Position numbers and translations under genes: made by a program
Source of the DNA: Cyprinodon diabolis
Lineage: Eukaryota > Chordata > Actinopteri > Cyprinodontiformes > Cyprinodontidae
Direction: 5' to 3'
NCBI GenBank assembly: GCA_030533445.1
Contig: CM060068.1
Coordinates: 33,242,010-33,306,009, forward strand
Length of the DNA: 64,000 nt
Part shown: in pieces, positions 1 to 11,952 of the stretch
How positions within the stretch are numbered: the stretch's first letter is position 1
Layout of the letters: every line of letters starts with the position of its first letter
Notes under the pieces: generated by a model
Database searches by the model: none
The model's input: only the letters and a program-made list of their open reading frames with translations
Told to the model about the DNA's origin: nothing

Positions 1-440
1 GAGTAAACTATGTTGCTAGATTTAAGCCTGAAAATAATGACAGGAGGTTTTCTGTTTTCTTTCTTTTTCTGATAAATCTAATAAAGTTTTAAATATCATG
101 TCATCTATAAGCATTTAATTCTGCAATGTTTCCCAATTCTCCTTTCCTTCCACTCCATAAATGTTAATATGGTAATGTGGAATTAGTTTGGAAATCTAAT
201 TAAATTTGGAGCACTTTATGGGATGTGGTTTGAATGGTTTGATTAAATAAACGTTTGAGGGTGTTTTCAAACTCATAAGAAACACTTTTCCTTTTTCATC
301 TGCTTTAACGGTTTCTCAACCATTCTGGGATAATTAAAACTCTTAAGTGTTTCATATCAGAGCGTATTTAATGGCAAAACACATTCCGTCTTTATAAAGC
401 ACAATACCATTTGTAACATATTAAGCATTTATATACGATA

Positions 441-447
<7 letters not shown>
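1..447. other. AT-rich unique DNA, no gene seen
   Basis: No open frame of any quality, no RNA gene and no recognisable transposon is visible here. It is ordinary AT-rich intergenic sequence leading into a microsatellite. Confidence 0.6.
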
Positions 448-499
<52 letters not shown>

Positions 500-540
500 A
501 TAAAGAAAAAGAAAAAGAAAAAGAAAAAGAAAAAGAAAAA
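448..540. repeat. Compound microsatellite (TA)n then (GAAAAA)n
   Basis: A run of TA dinucleotides to about 496 is followed directly by about seven copies of a GAAAAA hexamer. The open frames that cross it are tyrosine/isoleucine or phenylalanine homopolymers and are artefacts of the repeat. Confidence 0.95.
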
Positions 541-3500
541 TGAAAGTATTTTTGATGCGTGCACACAAATTAGCCCCCTCTTTGTTTGTTTGTTAGCGTT
601 TGTAATGAGTGATGACAAATTCTGTATTTGCAAATTGACAGCTTTGGAATCTAAACTCAAAGTCTAAATGAGAACCAGAATGAAGTGTAACTGCCAAGGT
701 TCTGTGTACAAACGAGGATTCCACCATTTAAAGAAGAAGCTGGCAATGTAAAAACAATCCTGAAAAGGGGAACGGACAGGTAAAAAAACAAAAACATGAT
801 TATAGCGAGTACAAGTGTGCATTTCTTTTGTAAATGTTCATTCTGTACACTAAACTCCAAATATATAGCAAGATATAGCTGTCAACCTAAACAGAAAATG
901 GATACATGATTAAATGATTAATCAAAGATTGAGATAAAAGGCCATTGCAACAAAGGAAGAGGAGATGCAGAGATCATGGGCACGGTTGGTAAAAGCTGTT
1001 ACAGTAACAAGATAACTCCATAAACGTGACCTTTTTTCAAAGTGACATGGAAAAACCCATGATTAGAAGCCCTGACTGCAGTGTGGCATGTAAGCAAGAA
1101 GCATATATGAAAGGAAAAAAAAAACCTCTGGACAGTTGAATCAAAAACGATGCTTGGCTTGCATGCAATAAGCCATGTGTTACAGAAAACTAGCACTGTA
1201 TTAAAAATGAACACCAAGAGGTCACATGCTGGAAGCTGTTGGCATCATTTTTCTTCTTCAAAGTCACTAGCTGGTTAGAGTGATGGGAAATTAGCTTCAG
1301 TTAATGTATCCAAATGGCTCACTCAGCATTCTGACAGAAAACAATTGAAACTCTGTGACATGACCTTAAAAGACGTTCACAGATGTTCTTTATTCAGTCT
1401 CACTGAGCTTCAGCGTGTTTGTCTTATTTACGATTAAACACTACTTAGTGTTGGTTTGTCGAATAAAATCTCAATAAAATAGACTGAAACTGTTTGCAAA
1501 TGATTTAATACAAACATTTCAAGGTGTATAAATATTTTGAAAGGCAATGTTCTGTATTTAAATATGCTGCAAGTTACAGATAGATTCAATTGAAACTGCT
1601 TGTGCTGAAAGAATTAAAATAGAAATGATTGTAATGGATCGGCATGAGAAAGTGGTTGTCTGGTCTCCTGCTTGTCTCAACTCAGCAGCCAAAAGAGAAT
1701 AAACTTTGAACTCCAGATGTGCCACCAGCTCTTTCTACTGGAATCCCTTTGACTTTTAATTTGTATGCATGTTTGAGCCCAGTTACATACATCACATGGA
1801 GCGTTCACAAATGTATATGTGCAAAACTGTTTATATATTGCACACATGCATGGAAGCCAGAATCACAAAAAATCCACATCTGGCACAGTCGCAGGGGTAC
1901 ACACTCACGGGGCCTAACAAATAAAAACAAGAAATCAATGTAACCTGTAATTTTTACAGGATTGATCTGAGTGTGTGTGACAGGCCAAATCCAATAGTTG
2001 CAGCAGGTCTGACAGGTCTGACATGAGTAGTGCCTTGCCTGGCCCTCAATTATGCATGGTCCAATGTTTCCCCAGATCTTAATTGAATCACACTGTCTCA
2101 AACTTGTTATTTCTAATTTGCCGCATTTGATTTCTGACATCAGCGTTGCTGCGTCATGAATTATGCAAACAGGGAGGGGGGTGGGTGGAAGGGAGAGCTT
2201 TAATTGTGAGTGTTATTAAAACAAAACTAATTGCAGATGATTCCAATATGACGGGCTGGCAGGATGTTTGGGGGGGTGGGTTCCTGATTTCATAGTGGCT
2301 GCCAAATAGTGATTAGGTCTCCCAGCTGTCCGAGCTTTCACCATTCTGTGGTTGTGACTGCAACCTTTATATGAAACATTAAGCATGGTGTAATGGTTGA
2401 ACAGTGGGGCCTGTTGGTGAATTGATATTCCATTGCCCATAGCTCTTGGTGGAGCATACACATAACAACCCAAATCGAGAAGAAAGAAATCATAATTTCA
2501 TATCATGCTACTTATTTTACTTGTATTGATTAGAACTCATCCATTTTGATTAAATCTTCTTTCAGAAATAGTTTTAGTGTCACATAAATACAGAGAAAAT
2601 TGCTTTCAATATTGTTATCTATTCAGTTGACATTATACAGACTTTGGCATAAAATGAGAATCCTTTGAATTTCATTTTATTCAAGTTTCTTGTCAGGCAA
2701 AAGTAAAAAAGAAATTTGATTAAATGATGCGCCTGAAACTTTCCTTTGAGGATGGCAGAATGATCAGCTATTGCCTTAAATAGAAGCTGTAGAACAAAAT
2801 GTATGTTAACTTGCCCCCAGAAACTGGCTTTTTTATTTGTTTTTGGAACAACTAGAATAATTAAAAAAAGACTTGTTGTAAAATAACTGCTTAATTTATT
2901 ATATCAGTAAAGCTAACACTTGCATGTGGATGGTTTTGAGCTGTAAAGTGAAACCCCTCCTGCTCCATTCATGAGCGATTTAACACTTGAATTGTGCCTT
3001 CAGGGCAACAGCTCAGCACCTGACTGTAAGGTAGGGATCCTCACGGCTGTGTTCCATTCGGGAAGTTGGAGATGTCTGGAAGTCATTTCAACATGTGAGG
3101 AAGAGAGAGGGAGGGCACGCTTTTAGTTTCATGAATGTTCAATCAATTCAATTGGACAGCTTAACTTTCTCTTTCCCTCTCAGAGCAGATTTATAAGCCC
3201 ACAGGCATTCACAGGCGGCATTCAAAGCCAACTGTGCTGCATACAAAAGCAGAGCAATTTCACCTTTGGGGGGGCAACAGCTGAAATCTGTTGTACAGAG
3301 TTGGGGGGGCACAACTGGTTAAAAGGAGGTGAAACAAAGAGATCATAGTGCATTTTCTTGGAGTTGCTTCATGATGAAAGCAATAGTTCCTTCACAGCAC
3401 TTTTGTGAATTTTTCAGAATCTTCAGTAATGTAATATTTTATTCTACATGTATGGGATTTTTCAAATAGTGGCAAAATGCTTCTTATACAAATTTTCTTT

Positions 3501-6500
3501 TTAACCTTTATATATATTTTAGTAATATATAAAACATTAAATATGACTTTTTTTAAACAAACTGGTAAAATATGGAATAATCTAAACCAAAATGCAACAT
3601 TTATAATACAAATATTGAATTAAATTTTTATTTGCCTATTCTTATATACTTCCTTCACCAAACTGCTGCATAACTTACTTTTAGTAGTCTGATTCATGAT
3701 TGATTTTTTATTACACGGATCACCTGATATATGCAAACTTCCCCTTTCAGTTCAAACAGTGCACACATGTGCAATCACTTTTGAAAACAAGAAACTGTAC
3801 TGGCTAAAACAGAACATTGCGGTATGCATTAATTCAGATGAAGGGACATGAGGACGCCACAGAGTTGAGTATGAATTTTATGGCCCATTTAGCTCATTAT
3901 TAAAAGTAATTTAACAACTTAAGAAATAAGATTTAAAAATGAAAGGTTATTTTTTTTAAAGGTATGACTCATCGATTGAGAATTGACTGAATGTGGTGCG
4001 CTATAAGATGAGAGGTTTATCCCAATAACAATGTTTTCATCTTTGAAGAAAATGGCGTATTTACAGTAACACGTGGACACACAGCATGTTCACCCACAAT
4101 TAAGAAAGTACAGTAAGAGTTGTTTTTGCTTTAGCCTAACCTCATAGAAACATCCAATCCAGTAGCACACCTGACCGGTCATAGAAATAGTCAAAACTAC
4201 CACCACCAACTGGCTAGCAAAACAATAATTTATAATGGAGACTAAATGCAAGACTGTGATACAACGACATCGCTGTCTTATCTTCTTAGTGTTGTTGTTG
4301 CATTTTGAAATGGTTTTGCAACAAATACTGTATATATTTTTTCATTTTTAATGAAGCTATTTTAATCTACTTTTTATTGAGATTTGTTTGTGTATACTGC
4401 AGCCAAGATGTCACATCAGCCGGAGATGAATGCAGTGGATAACAGAACTTTAGAAAATAAGAAAGATCTCTTTTGCTAGCTAATACAATCATTTATATCC
4501 AGCGCAGGTCCGGGAGATGAAGCCGGGAATATATATGTTCCCTTGAACCCTCAAACCCTACCTGTCAGATGCTTGTGTCTCAGGCAGAAAGTATTTTCAT
4601 TATGCATGGATGCTAAGCAGACGGTGACGTGACCTGCCGTTTCAAAAAGTCTATCTTTGCATAAAAGTCCAAGTCAGTGGGGTGCCTTGATGGTTTGGAT
4701 CTGTCTATATGATGAAGTGGCTAAGTATATTTCGCCCGTGCCTCCAGGAAGGCTGTAGAACCTTGTCTGTGGAGATGACAATTAGAGTCACTTTCCAACC
4801 AGGTTAGCCCAGACAGGGCCTGTCATCCACCAGCAGACAATAATGAAGGGAGACAGAGAGTAATATGTATACCACCGATTCTTCTGCACCTCATGATCCT
4901 CGAACTGACCAGCATTACGGGAGGGAGGTGGCTGAGACCTGGACGTAGGGGCAAAGTGGAGGCAAGTACAAGCAATAACAGAGAAATCATTTCTGGTTTT
5001 AAAAAAGTTATAAGCTGTCAGTTTGCCATTCTTTTGTTATTATATTTTTCATTTTCATTCATGGACTCCTACTGTAATGTTCTCTGAACAATAAAAGTGC
5101 CAAAACAATCACCTTGAAAGATTATAAATGGACTTGATCAGTGTTCATAAGACATCAAATAAGGCACAGTCTGTAAATAAATATTCAGAGAATTAAAGAA
5201 AAAGTATCTTAGAGATTTAGTGCCTTGCAGTCCAAGCAGGTAACCTTTACTGTCTGTTTTCCTTTAAATCGGATTCAGTCCCTGAATCTTCTTAACAAAT
5301 CTAAAGTAGTGCACTCTGTCAAACGTTTTGGCACAGCGGTTCAACTGTCAGGTTGGAGTGTGTAAGAGATGTGCTCTATGCTTCTATGTTGCAACTTTCC
5401 CCTGAAAGGATTAATAATTTACATTGGATTACTCCAAAATTCCTATATTTGCCTAAAACCTGTGTAGCATTGATTTGTTGAACTGTCATAATAGCACATC
5501 ACTCAAAGTAAACAATCTGCCTCACTAAGAGGTGTACATGAATGTCTTTTTCTGTCAGCTGGAGGAGAAGGGAGGGGGGGGGTATGTCTTTCTCGTGGTT
5601 TTCCCTTCGAGTGGCTCTCTCTGCGAGCTGAGAAAGAAGTGGGAAGCAGGAGAAAGCTGTAATTGCTGTCAGTCTCTCCTGAGCACAGCCTTAAAGGCAG
5701 CTGCTTTTTCACCGCTCAGGAGTAAAAGGAGGTTGGGCTGTGCGGCTTCCCCTCCAGGCCAGAGGATTGGGTGAGTCCCCCCGCCACCTCCCCGCCTTCT
5801 TGTTTACGTCTTATTGTCATCAGGCGTCTTTGGATGCAGCAGTAATCTGAGGCCCGAGAGCCTATCGCAGTCAGATAACAGAGATTCAGATAATTGAAAA
5901 GATTAGCCTCAGTGTGCCAGCCGTGATTTAGAAGGTTTTCAAGTTGTGATCACTTCCCTCTAAAATGCCGCTCACAAATATCAAAACACAAAAGGCTCCA
6001 ACAAACACATCATTGCTCAGATTTTGACATGTTTGTGTTTACTCCAGATGATTTGTCAGCCACTTTGGCAGATGTATATTCATCTAAACTCTTCCACTTC
6101 CTTACCTGATATGCTGAAATACAGCACTATGTGAATAAAGTTACCATTACCTGGTTTATCCCAAACATTAGCAGAGTTCTAACTAATCCCATAACATTAT
6201 CTTGGACTTACCAATTACATCAAAACTAAAGTGACGGTCCGTCTTCATCTATATTAGCTTTTCTCAAGTACTGTATACATGCATTTCAAAAGGGAGCTGC
6301 CACCTTTAAGTATTGGTAATATGCTCACCTTACACACAGCACTAGCACAGTATTTTGTTTCAATTCAGCTTATCAAGGCAACATTAACTATTGCATAAAG
6401 GCAATGAGGACAGAAAAAGATGTCAACCCAAAGCATGAAGGTACCAACGTCATGCTTTCATGAGACGACATTTTCCAAAACAGATTTCCTTCTTCAAATA

Positions 6501-6895
6501 GGCAACCTTTTCCCACTTATTTGGCCAACGTCCTTGACTAAAGCTGCAGCCACCATCTTTAAGAGTAGATATTTTGCACACATGATAATTTGTATTGTTA
6601 GTTTTCTACAATTTCAAACAATTACATTTTGGGCTCATCTACTAAAGCATATTCTTCCTTCCGTTTGCAATTTTGAAATTTTGCACTGGTGGGCTACTTA
6701 ATACCGCAATGTTAAATGATTTCACAAATTTTTACTTAGAGGTATCATATTAAAGGGGGCTATATTTATCTATTAACTTTCTGAAAATTCATTGAAGCTT
6801 ATGTTTGTAAAGTGTCATGAATACAAAGACATTTAAATAATGCTGCACATTTGAAAATTACGGCAAATTTTTTTCATAATAACTTTATGCAAAAT
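541..6895. other. 6.3 kb of unique intergenic DNA
   Basis: No gene or transposon is recognised. Short G-runs occur near 2170, 2270, 3270, 3303 and 5572, and there are TAAT-rich stretches. All open frames are under about 110 codons, low in complexity and without domain features. The more complex blocks (about 1,640-2,470, 3,000-3,330 and 5,540-5,900) could be regulatory, but the sequence alone does not show it. Confidence 0.5.
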
Positions 6896-6920
6896 TAACG
6901 GTGGCCCTGAGGTGCAAAAC

Positions 6921-7220
6921 ACAACACAAAAAGAGAAAACACAACGGCAAATCAGAAAACACAACACAAAAAGAGAAAACACAACACAAAAAGAGAAAAC
7001 ACAACACAAAAAGAGAAAACACAACGGCAAATCAGAAAACACAACACAAAAAGAGAAAACACAACACAAAAAGAGAAAACGCAACACAAAAGGAGAAAAC
7101 ACAACACAAAAAGAGAAAACACAACACAAAAAGAGAAAACACAACGGCAAATCAGAAAATACAACACAAAAAGAGAAAACACAACCCAAAAAGAGAAAAC
7201 ACAACACAAAAAGAGAAAAC
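6921..7220 (+). repeat. Left-arm 20-bp two-type satellite, 15 units
   Basis: Fifteen 20-bp units in perfect register, of two types. Type A is ACAACACAAAAAGAGAAAAC and type B is ACAACGGCAAATCAGAAAAC. The order is A B A A A B A A A A A B A A A, with single-base variants at 7081-7100, 7160 and 7181-7200. Because 20 bp x 3 contains no stop in several frames, long artefactual ORFs run through it on both strands. Confidence 0.95.
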
Positions 7221-7347
7221 ACAGCGACATTAACCAAAACGGAAATGCTAGGTACCCTCGGGCGACAGGAATCATCTCTGATTGGACAAAAGAACTGTTC
7301 CGTCCTTTGAACCAGAAAGACTTGGTTTGTTTCCATTTTTCCAAATC

Positions 7348-7545
7348 ATGAGCGCCACAAATGACGAGGTACACGCTGCTATTAAGCAATACTTTGATGC
7401 CGGTGTTGTGCGAAAAAGTGAATGTCTGCGAGAATCTGATTGCGCTCGCGGGAGCGCGCACCGCAGCCCGCTGAGCGATAGCGTAAACCTGCTTTTCTCT
7501 GGATTAAACGGTCATGACATGCAGATACACACAGTTGCATTATAA
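7348..7545 (+). CDS. Small ORF in foldback left arm, unrecognised
   Basis: A 65-codon frame starts MSATNDEVHAAIKQYFDAG. The same frame is kept on the minus strand of the other arm at 9345-9542, differing by one residue (V/I near residue 45). The N-terminal IKQYFDAG stretch is reminiscent of short helical starts of some fish transposon proteins, but this is too weak for a family call. An open frame also extends 22 codons upstream. It may be a leftover first exon of an autonomous relative, or chance: arm identity alone would preserve the frame. I do not assign a function. Confidence 0.25.
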   Translation: MSATNDEVHAAIKQYFDAGVVRKSECLRESDCARGSAHRSPLSDSVNLLFSGLNGHDMQIHTVAL

Positions 7546-7651
7546 TATAGGCCTAATTAAATTATAATATAGGCCTAATTAAAGATTCGAAAGCTTAACG
7601 TTTGTCACATAACGGCAGTTACGTGATAGACATGTTTCTATACTCGGTCTG

Positions 7652-7873
7652 ATGACTTTGTGTAGCCCTGACATTGGAGACTACACTACAATAAACATGA
7701 TTTACTGGAGGGTTTTCAATAAAGATATGATACCTTTTGCAACGATCCTCGTTACTCTGCATTGTTTTTTATCTGATCTGGCCGTATATAGCACGAGTTT
7801 CCCATGTTTCTATGTGTTTTGCAGTTTTCAATCGGTTTTCACCTGTCAAAAATTTATTAAAGGCACAGTGTAG
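7652..7873 (+). other. 73-codon frame shared by both foldback arms
   Basis: This hydrophobic, cysteine- and phenylalanine-rich frame recurs on the minus strand at 9017-9238 with a few substitutions (C/Y, F/L, K/E). No domain is recognised. Because the arms are near-identical, conservation of the frame is not evidence of coding. Confidence 0.15.
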
Positions 7874-7879
7874 TCACTC

Positions 7880-8340
7880 AAAGGTTATTTCTACCTAAAT
7901 ATGACTAGATTTCCTTCAGGAGATGCATGATTTAAAGATCTGAGCTCACAAAACAGCTTGGAACTCTTTTAAAGGACCATTGCAACACAAAATAGCCATT
8001 TTGACTTGCAAAAAATGTATTAAAGCCCAAATACTGTCATTCAAAGGGGATATCTGCCCAAATATGACTTGATTTCATTCAGAAGCATCTTATTTTAAAT
8101 AGAACAAGTCCTTTTTAGGCAAAAATCACCTTTCTTCAACCACATTTGACCTTTAATCAATTTCTAGCAGGGCGTTTTGACCTCAGCCGACTTACTAGAA
8201 ACTGATTAAAGCCCAAATACTCTCATTTAAAGGGGATATCTGCCCAAATATGACTTGATTTCATTCAGAACCTCCATAATTTAAAGATCTGTGCTCACAA
8301 AATAGCTTGGAACTCTTTACCACACTACAAAGCCATTTTG
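7880..8340 (+). repeat. Degenerate internal repeats in foldback left arm
   Basis: A block containing a GCCCAAATACTSTCATT-like start, AAAGGGGATATCTGCCCAAA and ATGACTTGATTTCATTCAG occurs at about 8032-8090 and again at 8212-8270. A more diverged form lies at about 7876-7990. The period is about 180 bp. The mirror copies lie in the right arm at about 8660-9010. Confidence 0.8.
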
Positions 8341-8653
8341 ACTTGCAAAATGGCTTTTTCTTATATGATTTCATATAAGAAATGCTGGGTTTCAAATTAC
8401 CCAGGAATTGCATGAAATCAAGAAGTTGTTCAATCTCTTAAAAATACTACTTTACTGCCATAGAAATACCAAGAAAAAAAAGTCAGTTCATAAGTGTTGG
8501 TGCAAAATAATTGTATTTCTTTTAATCTAAAGAGATTTATACAGACAAAAGCATGAACATGAAACATGAAAATTTTAAAAACACACAAAGATATAACTAT
8601 TTACATATCAGAGGGACAATAGCAACACATGCTACTAGCAGGCCGCACAAATA
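8238..8653. other. Loop (spacer) between foldback arms
   Basis: Sequence between the two inverted arms. Its first 100 bases continue the internal repeat family, and the rest is AT-rich with no ORF. The 416-bp spacer is long enough to lower hairpin extrusion compared with a perfect palindrome. Confidence 0.6.
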
Positions 8654-9344
8654 TATCCCCTTTAAATGAGAGTATTTGGGCTTTAATCAGTTTCTAGCAA
8701 GTCGGCTGGTCAAAACGCCCTGCTAGAAATTGATTAAAGGCCAAATGTGGTTGAAGAAAGGTGATTTTTGCCTAAAAAGGACTTGTTCTATTTAAAATAA
8801 GATGCTTCTGAATGAAATCAAGTCATATTTGGGCAGATATCCCCTTTGAATGACAGTATTTGGGCTTTAATACATTTTTTGCAAGTCAAAATGGCTATTT
8901 TGTGTTGCAATGGTCCTTTAAAAGAGTTCCAAGCTGTTTTGTGAGCTCAGATCTTTAAATCATGCATCTCCTGAAGGAAATCTAGTCATATTTAGGTAGA
9001 AATAACCTTTGAGTGACTATACTGTGCCTTCAATCAATTTTTGACAGGTGAAAACCGATTGAAAACTGTAAAACACATAGAAACATGGGAAACTCGTGCT
9101 ATATACGGCCAGATCAGATAAAAAACAATGCAGAGTAACGAGGATCGTTGCAAAAGGTATCATATCTTTATTGAAAACCCTCCAGTAAATCATGTTTATT
9201 GTAGTGTAGTCTCCAATGTCAGGGCTACACAAAGTCATCAGACCGAGTATAGAAACATGTCTATCACGTAACTGCCGTTATGTGACAAACGTTAAGCTTT
9301 CGAATCTTTAATTAGGCCTATATTATAATTGAATTAGGCCTATA

Positions 9345-9542
9345 TTATAATGCAACTGTGTGTATCTGCATGTCATGACCGTTTAATCCAGAGAAAAGCA
9401 GGTTTATGCTATCGCTCAGTGGGCTGCGGTGCGCGCTCCCGCGAGCGCAATCAGATTCTCGCAGACATTCACTTTTTCGCACAACACCGGCATCAAAGTA
9501 TTGCTTAATAGCAGCGTGTACCTCGTCATTTGTGGCGCTCAT
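9345..9542 (-). CDS. Small ORF in foldback right arm, copy of 7348-7545
   Basis: Reverse-strand twin of the 65-codon frame in the left arm. No recognised domain. Whether it is translated cannot be judged here. Confidence 0.2.
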   Translation of the reverse strand: MSATNDEVHAAIKQYFDAGVVRKSECLRESDCARGSAHRSPLSDSINLLFSGLNGHDMQIHTVAL

Positions 9543-9669
9543 GATTTGGAAAAATGGAAACAAACCAAGTCTTTCTGGTTCAAAGGACGGACCAGTTCTT
9601 TTGTCCAATCAGAGATGATTCCTGTCGCCCGAGGGTACCTAGCATTTCCGTTTTGGTTAATGTCGCTGT

Positions 9670-10189
9670 GTTTTCTCTTTTTGTGTTGTGTTTTCTGATT
9701 TGCCGTTGTGTTTTCTCTTTTTGTGTTGTGTTTTCTCTTTTTGTGTTGTGTTTTCTGATTTGCCGTTGTGTTTTCTCTTTTTGTGTTGTGTTTTCTCTTT
9801 TTGTGTTGCGTTTTCTCTTTTTGTGTTGTGTTTTCTGATTTGCCGTTGTGTTTTCTCTTTTTGTGTTGTGTTTTCTCTTTTTGTGTTGTGTTTTCTGATT
9901 TGCCGTTGTGTTTTCTCTTTTTGTGTTGTGTTTTCTCTTTTTGTGTTGTGTTTTCTGATTTTCCGTTGTGTTTTCTCTTTTTGTGTTTTGTTTTCTGATT
10001 TGCCGTTGTGTTTTCTGATTTGCCGTTGTGTTTTCTCTTTTTGTGTTGTGTTTTCTCTTTTTGTGTTGTGTTTTCTGATTTGCCGTTGTGTTTTCTGATT
10101 TGCCGTTGTGTTTTCTCTTTTTGTGTTGTGTTTTCTGATTTGCCGTTGTGTTTTCTGATTTGCCGTTGTGTTTTTTCTTTTTGTGTTGT
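9670..10189 (-). repeat. Right-arm 20-bp two-type satellite, 26 units
   Basis: Twenty-six units of the same A and B types on the minus strand, in exact 20-bp register. The plus-strand order is A B A A B A A A B A A B A A B A B B A A B B A B B A. It is 11 units longer than the left array and richer in B, while the rest of the arms stays collinear. The array has therefore turned over independently of the arms. Confidence 0.95.
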
Positions 10190-10214
10190 GTTTTGCACCT
10201 CAGGGCCACCGTAA

Positions 10215-11179
10215 AAATCACATATTTAAATATATATGTAGATCTTGTGATTTTAAGAAATACTCATGAACATATTTTGTATATAGTTTGTTCACATAGC
10301 CTTTTGACTGAGCTAATCCCTCCTTATTGGCTAATATTAGTATTTTCTTTAACTCTTGACCACAGAGGTCAAATCACCTCTCAGGGTGAAAAGCTGCAGG
10401 AAATTGCCTGCATTAAGGAGATGTATTGGTGCGAAAAGATCTGATGACACGCTGCTGAACAGCTCTGCTCACTGCTGTTTATTTCTGCATTCTCTTTGCC
10501 TTTAAATTAGTCAGCTTTAGCAAGAGGAGTAATATAGATGTCTAAATAATACATTTAATTGTATTATGTAATTTTTTTCAAATTCAGTCTTGGATTTGTG
10601 GTCTTACTGATACAAATAACATGTATCTAAAAATCCTGCAGAATCATGCTCGTGAGAAAAGTTGAAAAGTAATATTTTTAGTATGAAGAAAGAACTTTTA
10701 ATCTTGATTTGTGCCAAGAGGGTTTATTAGGGATTTTATTTTTAATCTTATGAAACTATCTATGTTTGATTATATAACTAATCTGATCCAATCTGTGTTG
10801 TGCGGTTCCTTACCAAAAAGTTAGATTTTAAATAATTTTAGAAAATGTGATCCTGCTCATTTAAGTACATTTAACCCTGGCTGATGGTTTATGCTCTTTA
10901 GCTGGAAACATGTCCCTTGTCTTTGTTAAACCCAATAGTGCAGTTGATCTCTATTTTGAGGAATGTTGATGAGTTTATGTGGCTCTTAGGGCTTTTGTGG
11001 AGTTGATACTCTAGCCAGGAGATAAGCTCTATTCTTTGTGAGGCCTAATAGTGTATCCAGTCCCTGGGATCACTGGTTCCAAATTGTTCCTGCAACTGCA
11101 GAGAGAAAACGTGTTGGTAACTTTTTATTCAGCTATTTGGTTCTGGGAAGGAGGCTGCAGGTCCTGCATCTAATTAAAC
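10215..11179. other. Intergenic DNA between foldback and LTR-like copy
   Basis: Unique AT-rich sequence with no gene seen. A short block at about 10,335-10,450 is more complex and could be regulatory, but nothing in the sequence proves it. Confidence 0.5.
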
Positions 11180-11952
11180 TGTCACGATCATGGTGCTGAG
11201 GTTGTTCTGATTACTCATTCATTCACCTGCCTAGCTCCGTCCAGTTCTCATTACCATTCATCTGATCCAACTTCTTCATTCTCTATTTAACCAGCCTTAT
11301 TACCAGTCATTAGTGTCAGATTATTTGAGCCTTTGGTGAAAGTTCTCTAATGTTCCTGAGTGTTTCTTATTTTCTGATCCTGACCTGTTCTTCCTCTGGA
11401 CCTCTGAGCCTGAACCTGATTTGTTTGCCTGATCTGTTTTCGGTCTATGTACCAAACCTGGAACTGTTACCAGACTCTGTTCTGGATTTCCCTTCGGTAT
11501 TTCTTCTGACCTCCAGGGTCTAAATGCCGAGCACATCTTCGACAACGGCTTTGACTTTGCCCTCTGGATTATCCTGCCTCCCTTCGTCTGCTCGGTTCTT
11601 ATCATCTCCTGCCTGTCCTCCAACCTCCGGGACATCAGCATCTGGGACTGCCTCGGTGGTGCTCGCCGCGTCTTGCTGGCAGCGGACCAGCTAGAACCAA
11701 CCTCATCCTCTGTGCAAGGACTGAACTTTAAGGCCAGGTTAGTGACTCACACATTCATTATCATACTCTGTCAGATAGAAGTGATCACTAACCCGTGTTC
11801 TCCTCCTGCAGAGGTTCCTGCCTTGGACGCTGCTCACTGCAGTTCCATCTCAAATAAACAATATGTTAAACCTAACTGTCTTTCCACCTTTTCTTCTAGG
11901 TTTGAAATAAACAGAGTTGAGGAATGTGGTTCCACTACCTGCAGGACAGACA
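11180..11952 (+). mobile_element. Old LTR-like copy (Ty3/gypsy-type solo LTR family)
   Basis: Starts TGTCACGATC and ends near GACAGACA. It matches, in the opposite orientation, the solo LTR at 63,063-63,692 in order and spacing. Shared blocks include CACCTG(C/T)CTAGCTCC near the start, a CAGATTATTTTGAGCC-like stretch, CTTTGACTTYRCCCTCTG, a GGACTGAACTWTAAGRCCAGG-like stretch and GTTAGTGACT or CTAGTGACTG. Flanking 5-mers do not match (TAAAC versus TTAAG), so the ends are decayed or trimmed. The short ORFs inside on both strands are not gene-like. Confidence 0.6.

Larger units (their letters stand above)
6899..10211. mobile_element. Foldback (long inverted repeat) DNA element, 3.3 kb
   Basis: The ends are exact inverted repeats beginning CGGTGGCCCTGAGGTGC, flanked by TAA on both sides (6896-6898 and 10212-10214), a likely 3-bp target duplication. 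The left arm (about 6899-8237) and right arm (about 8654-10211) are near-identical reverse complements around a loop of about 416 bp. Outside the end arrays, paired positions sum to 16,890, so the arms are collinear apart from a 3-bp indel near 8175 and scattered substitutions. Each arm holds, from the outside in, an array of 20-bp units, a GC-richer segment with a small ORF, and degenerate internal repeats of about 180 bp. No transposase is recognised, so it is presumably mobilised in trans. A TAA duplication suits PIF/Harbinger-type integration, but the family is unassigned. Confidence 0.85.

Noticed and set aside
448..640. 79-aa ORF with Phe and Tyr-Ile runs
   Set aside because: Direct translation of the (TA)n and (GAAAAA)n microsatellite.
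6921..7220. Possible CRISPR-like array (short regular units)
   Set aside because: Units are contiguous with no unique spacers, and the host is a vertebrate.
6901..7310. Long plus- and minus-strand ORFs (up to 169 aa) over the left 20-bp array
   Set aside because: They are translations of a tandem repeat whose 60-nt superperiod lacks stops. All copies of the frame are low-complexity Lys/Thr/Gln or Phe/Cys strings.
9539..10221. Two overlapping minus-strand ORFs (213 and 219 aa) and plus-strand ORFs over the right array
   Set aside because: Same repeat artefact. Two overlapping frames on one strand plus open frames on the other cannot all be genes, and none has domain features.
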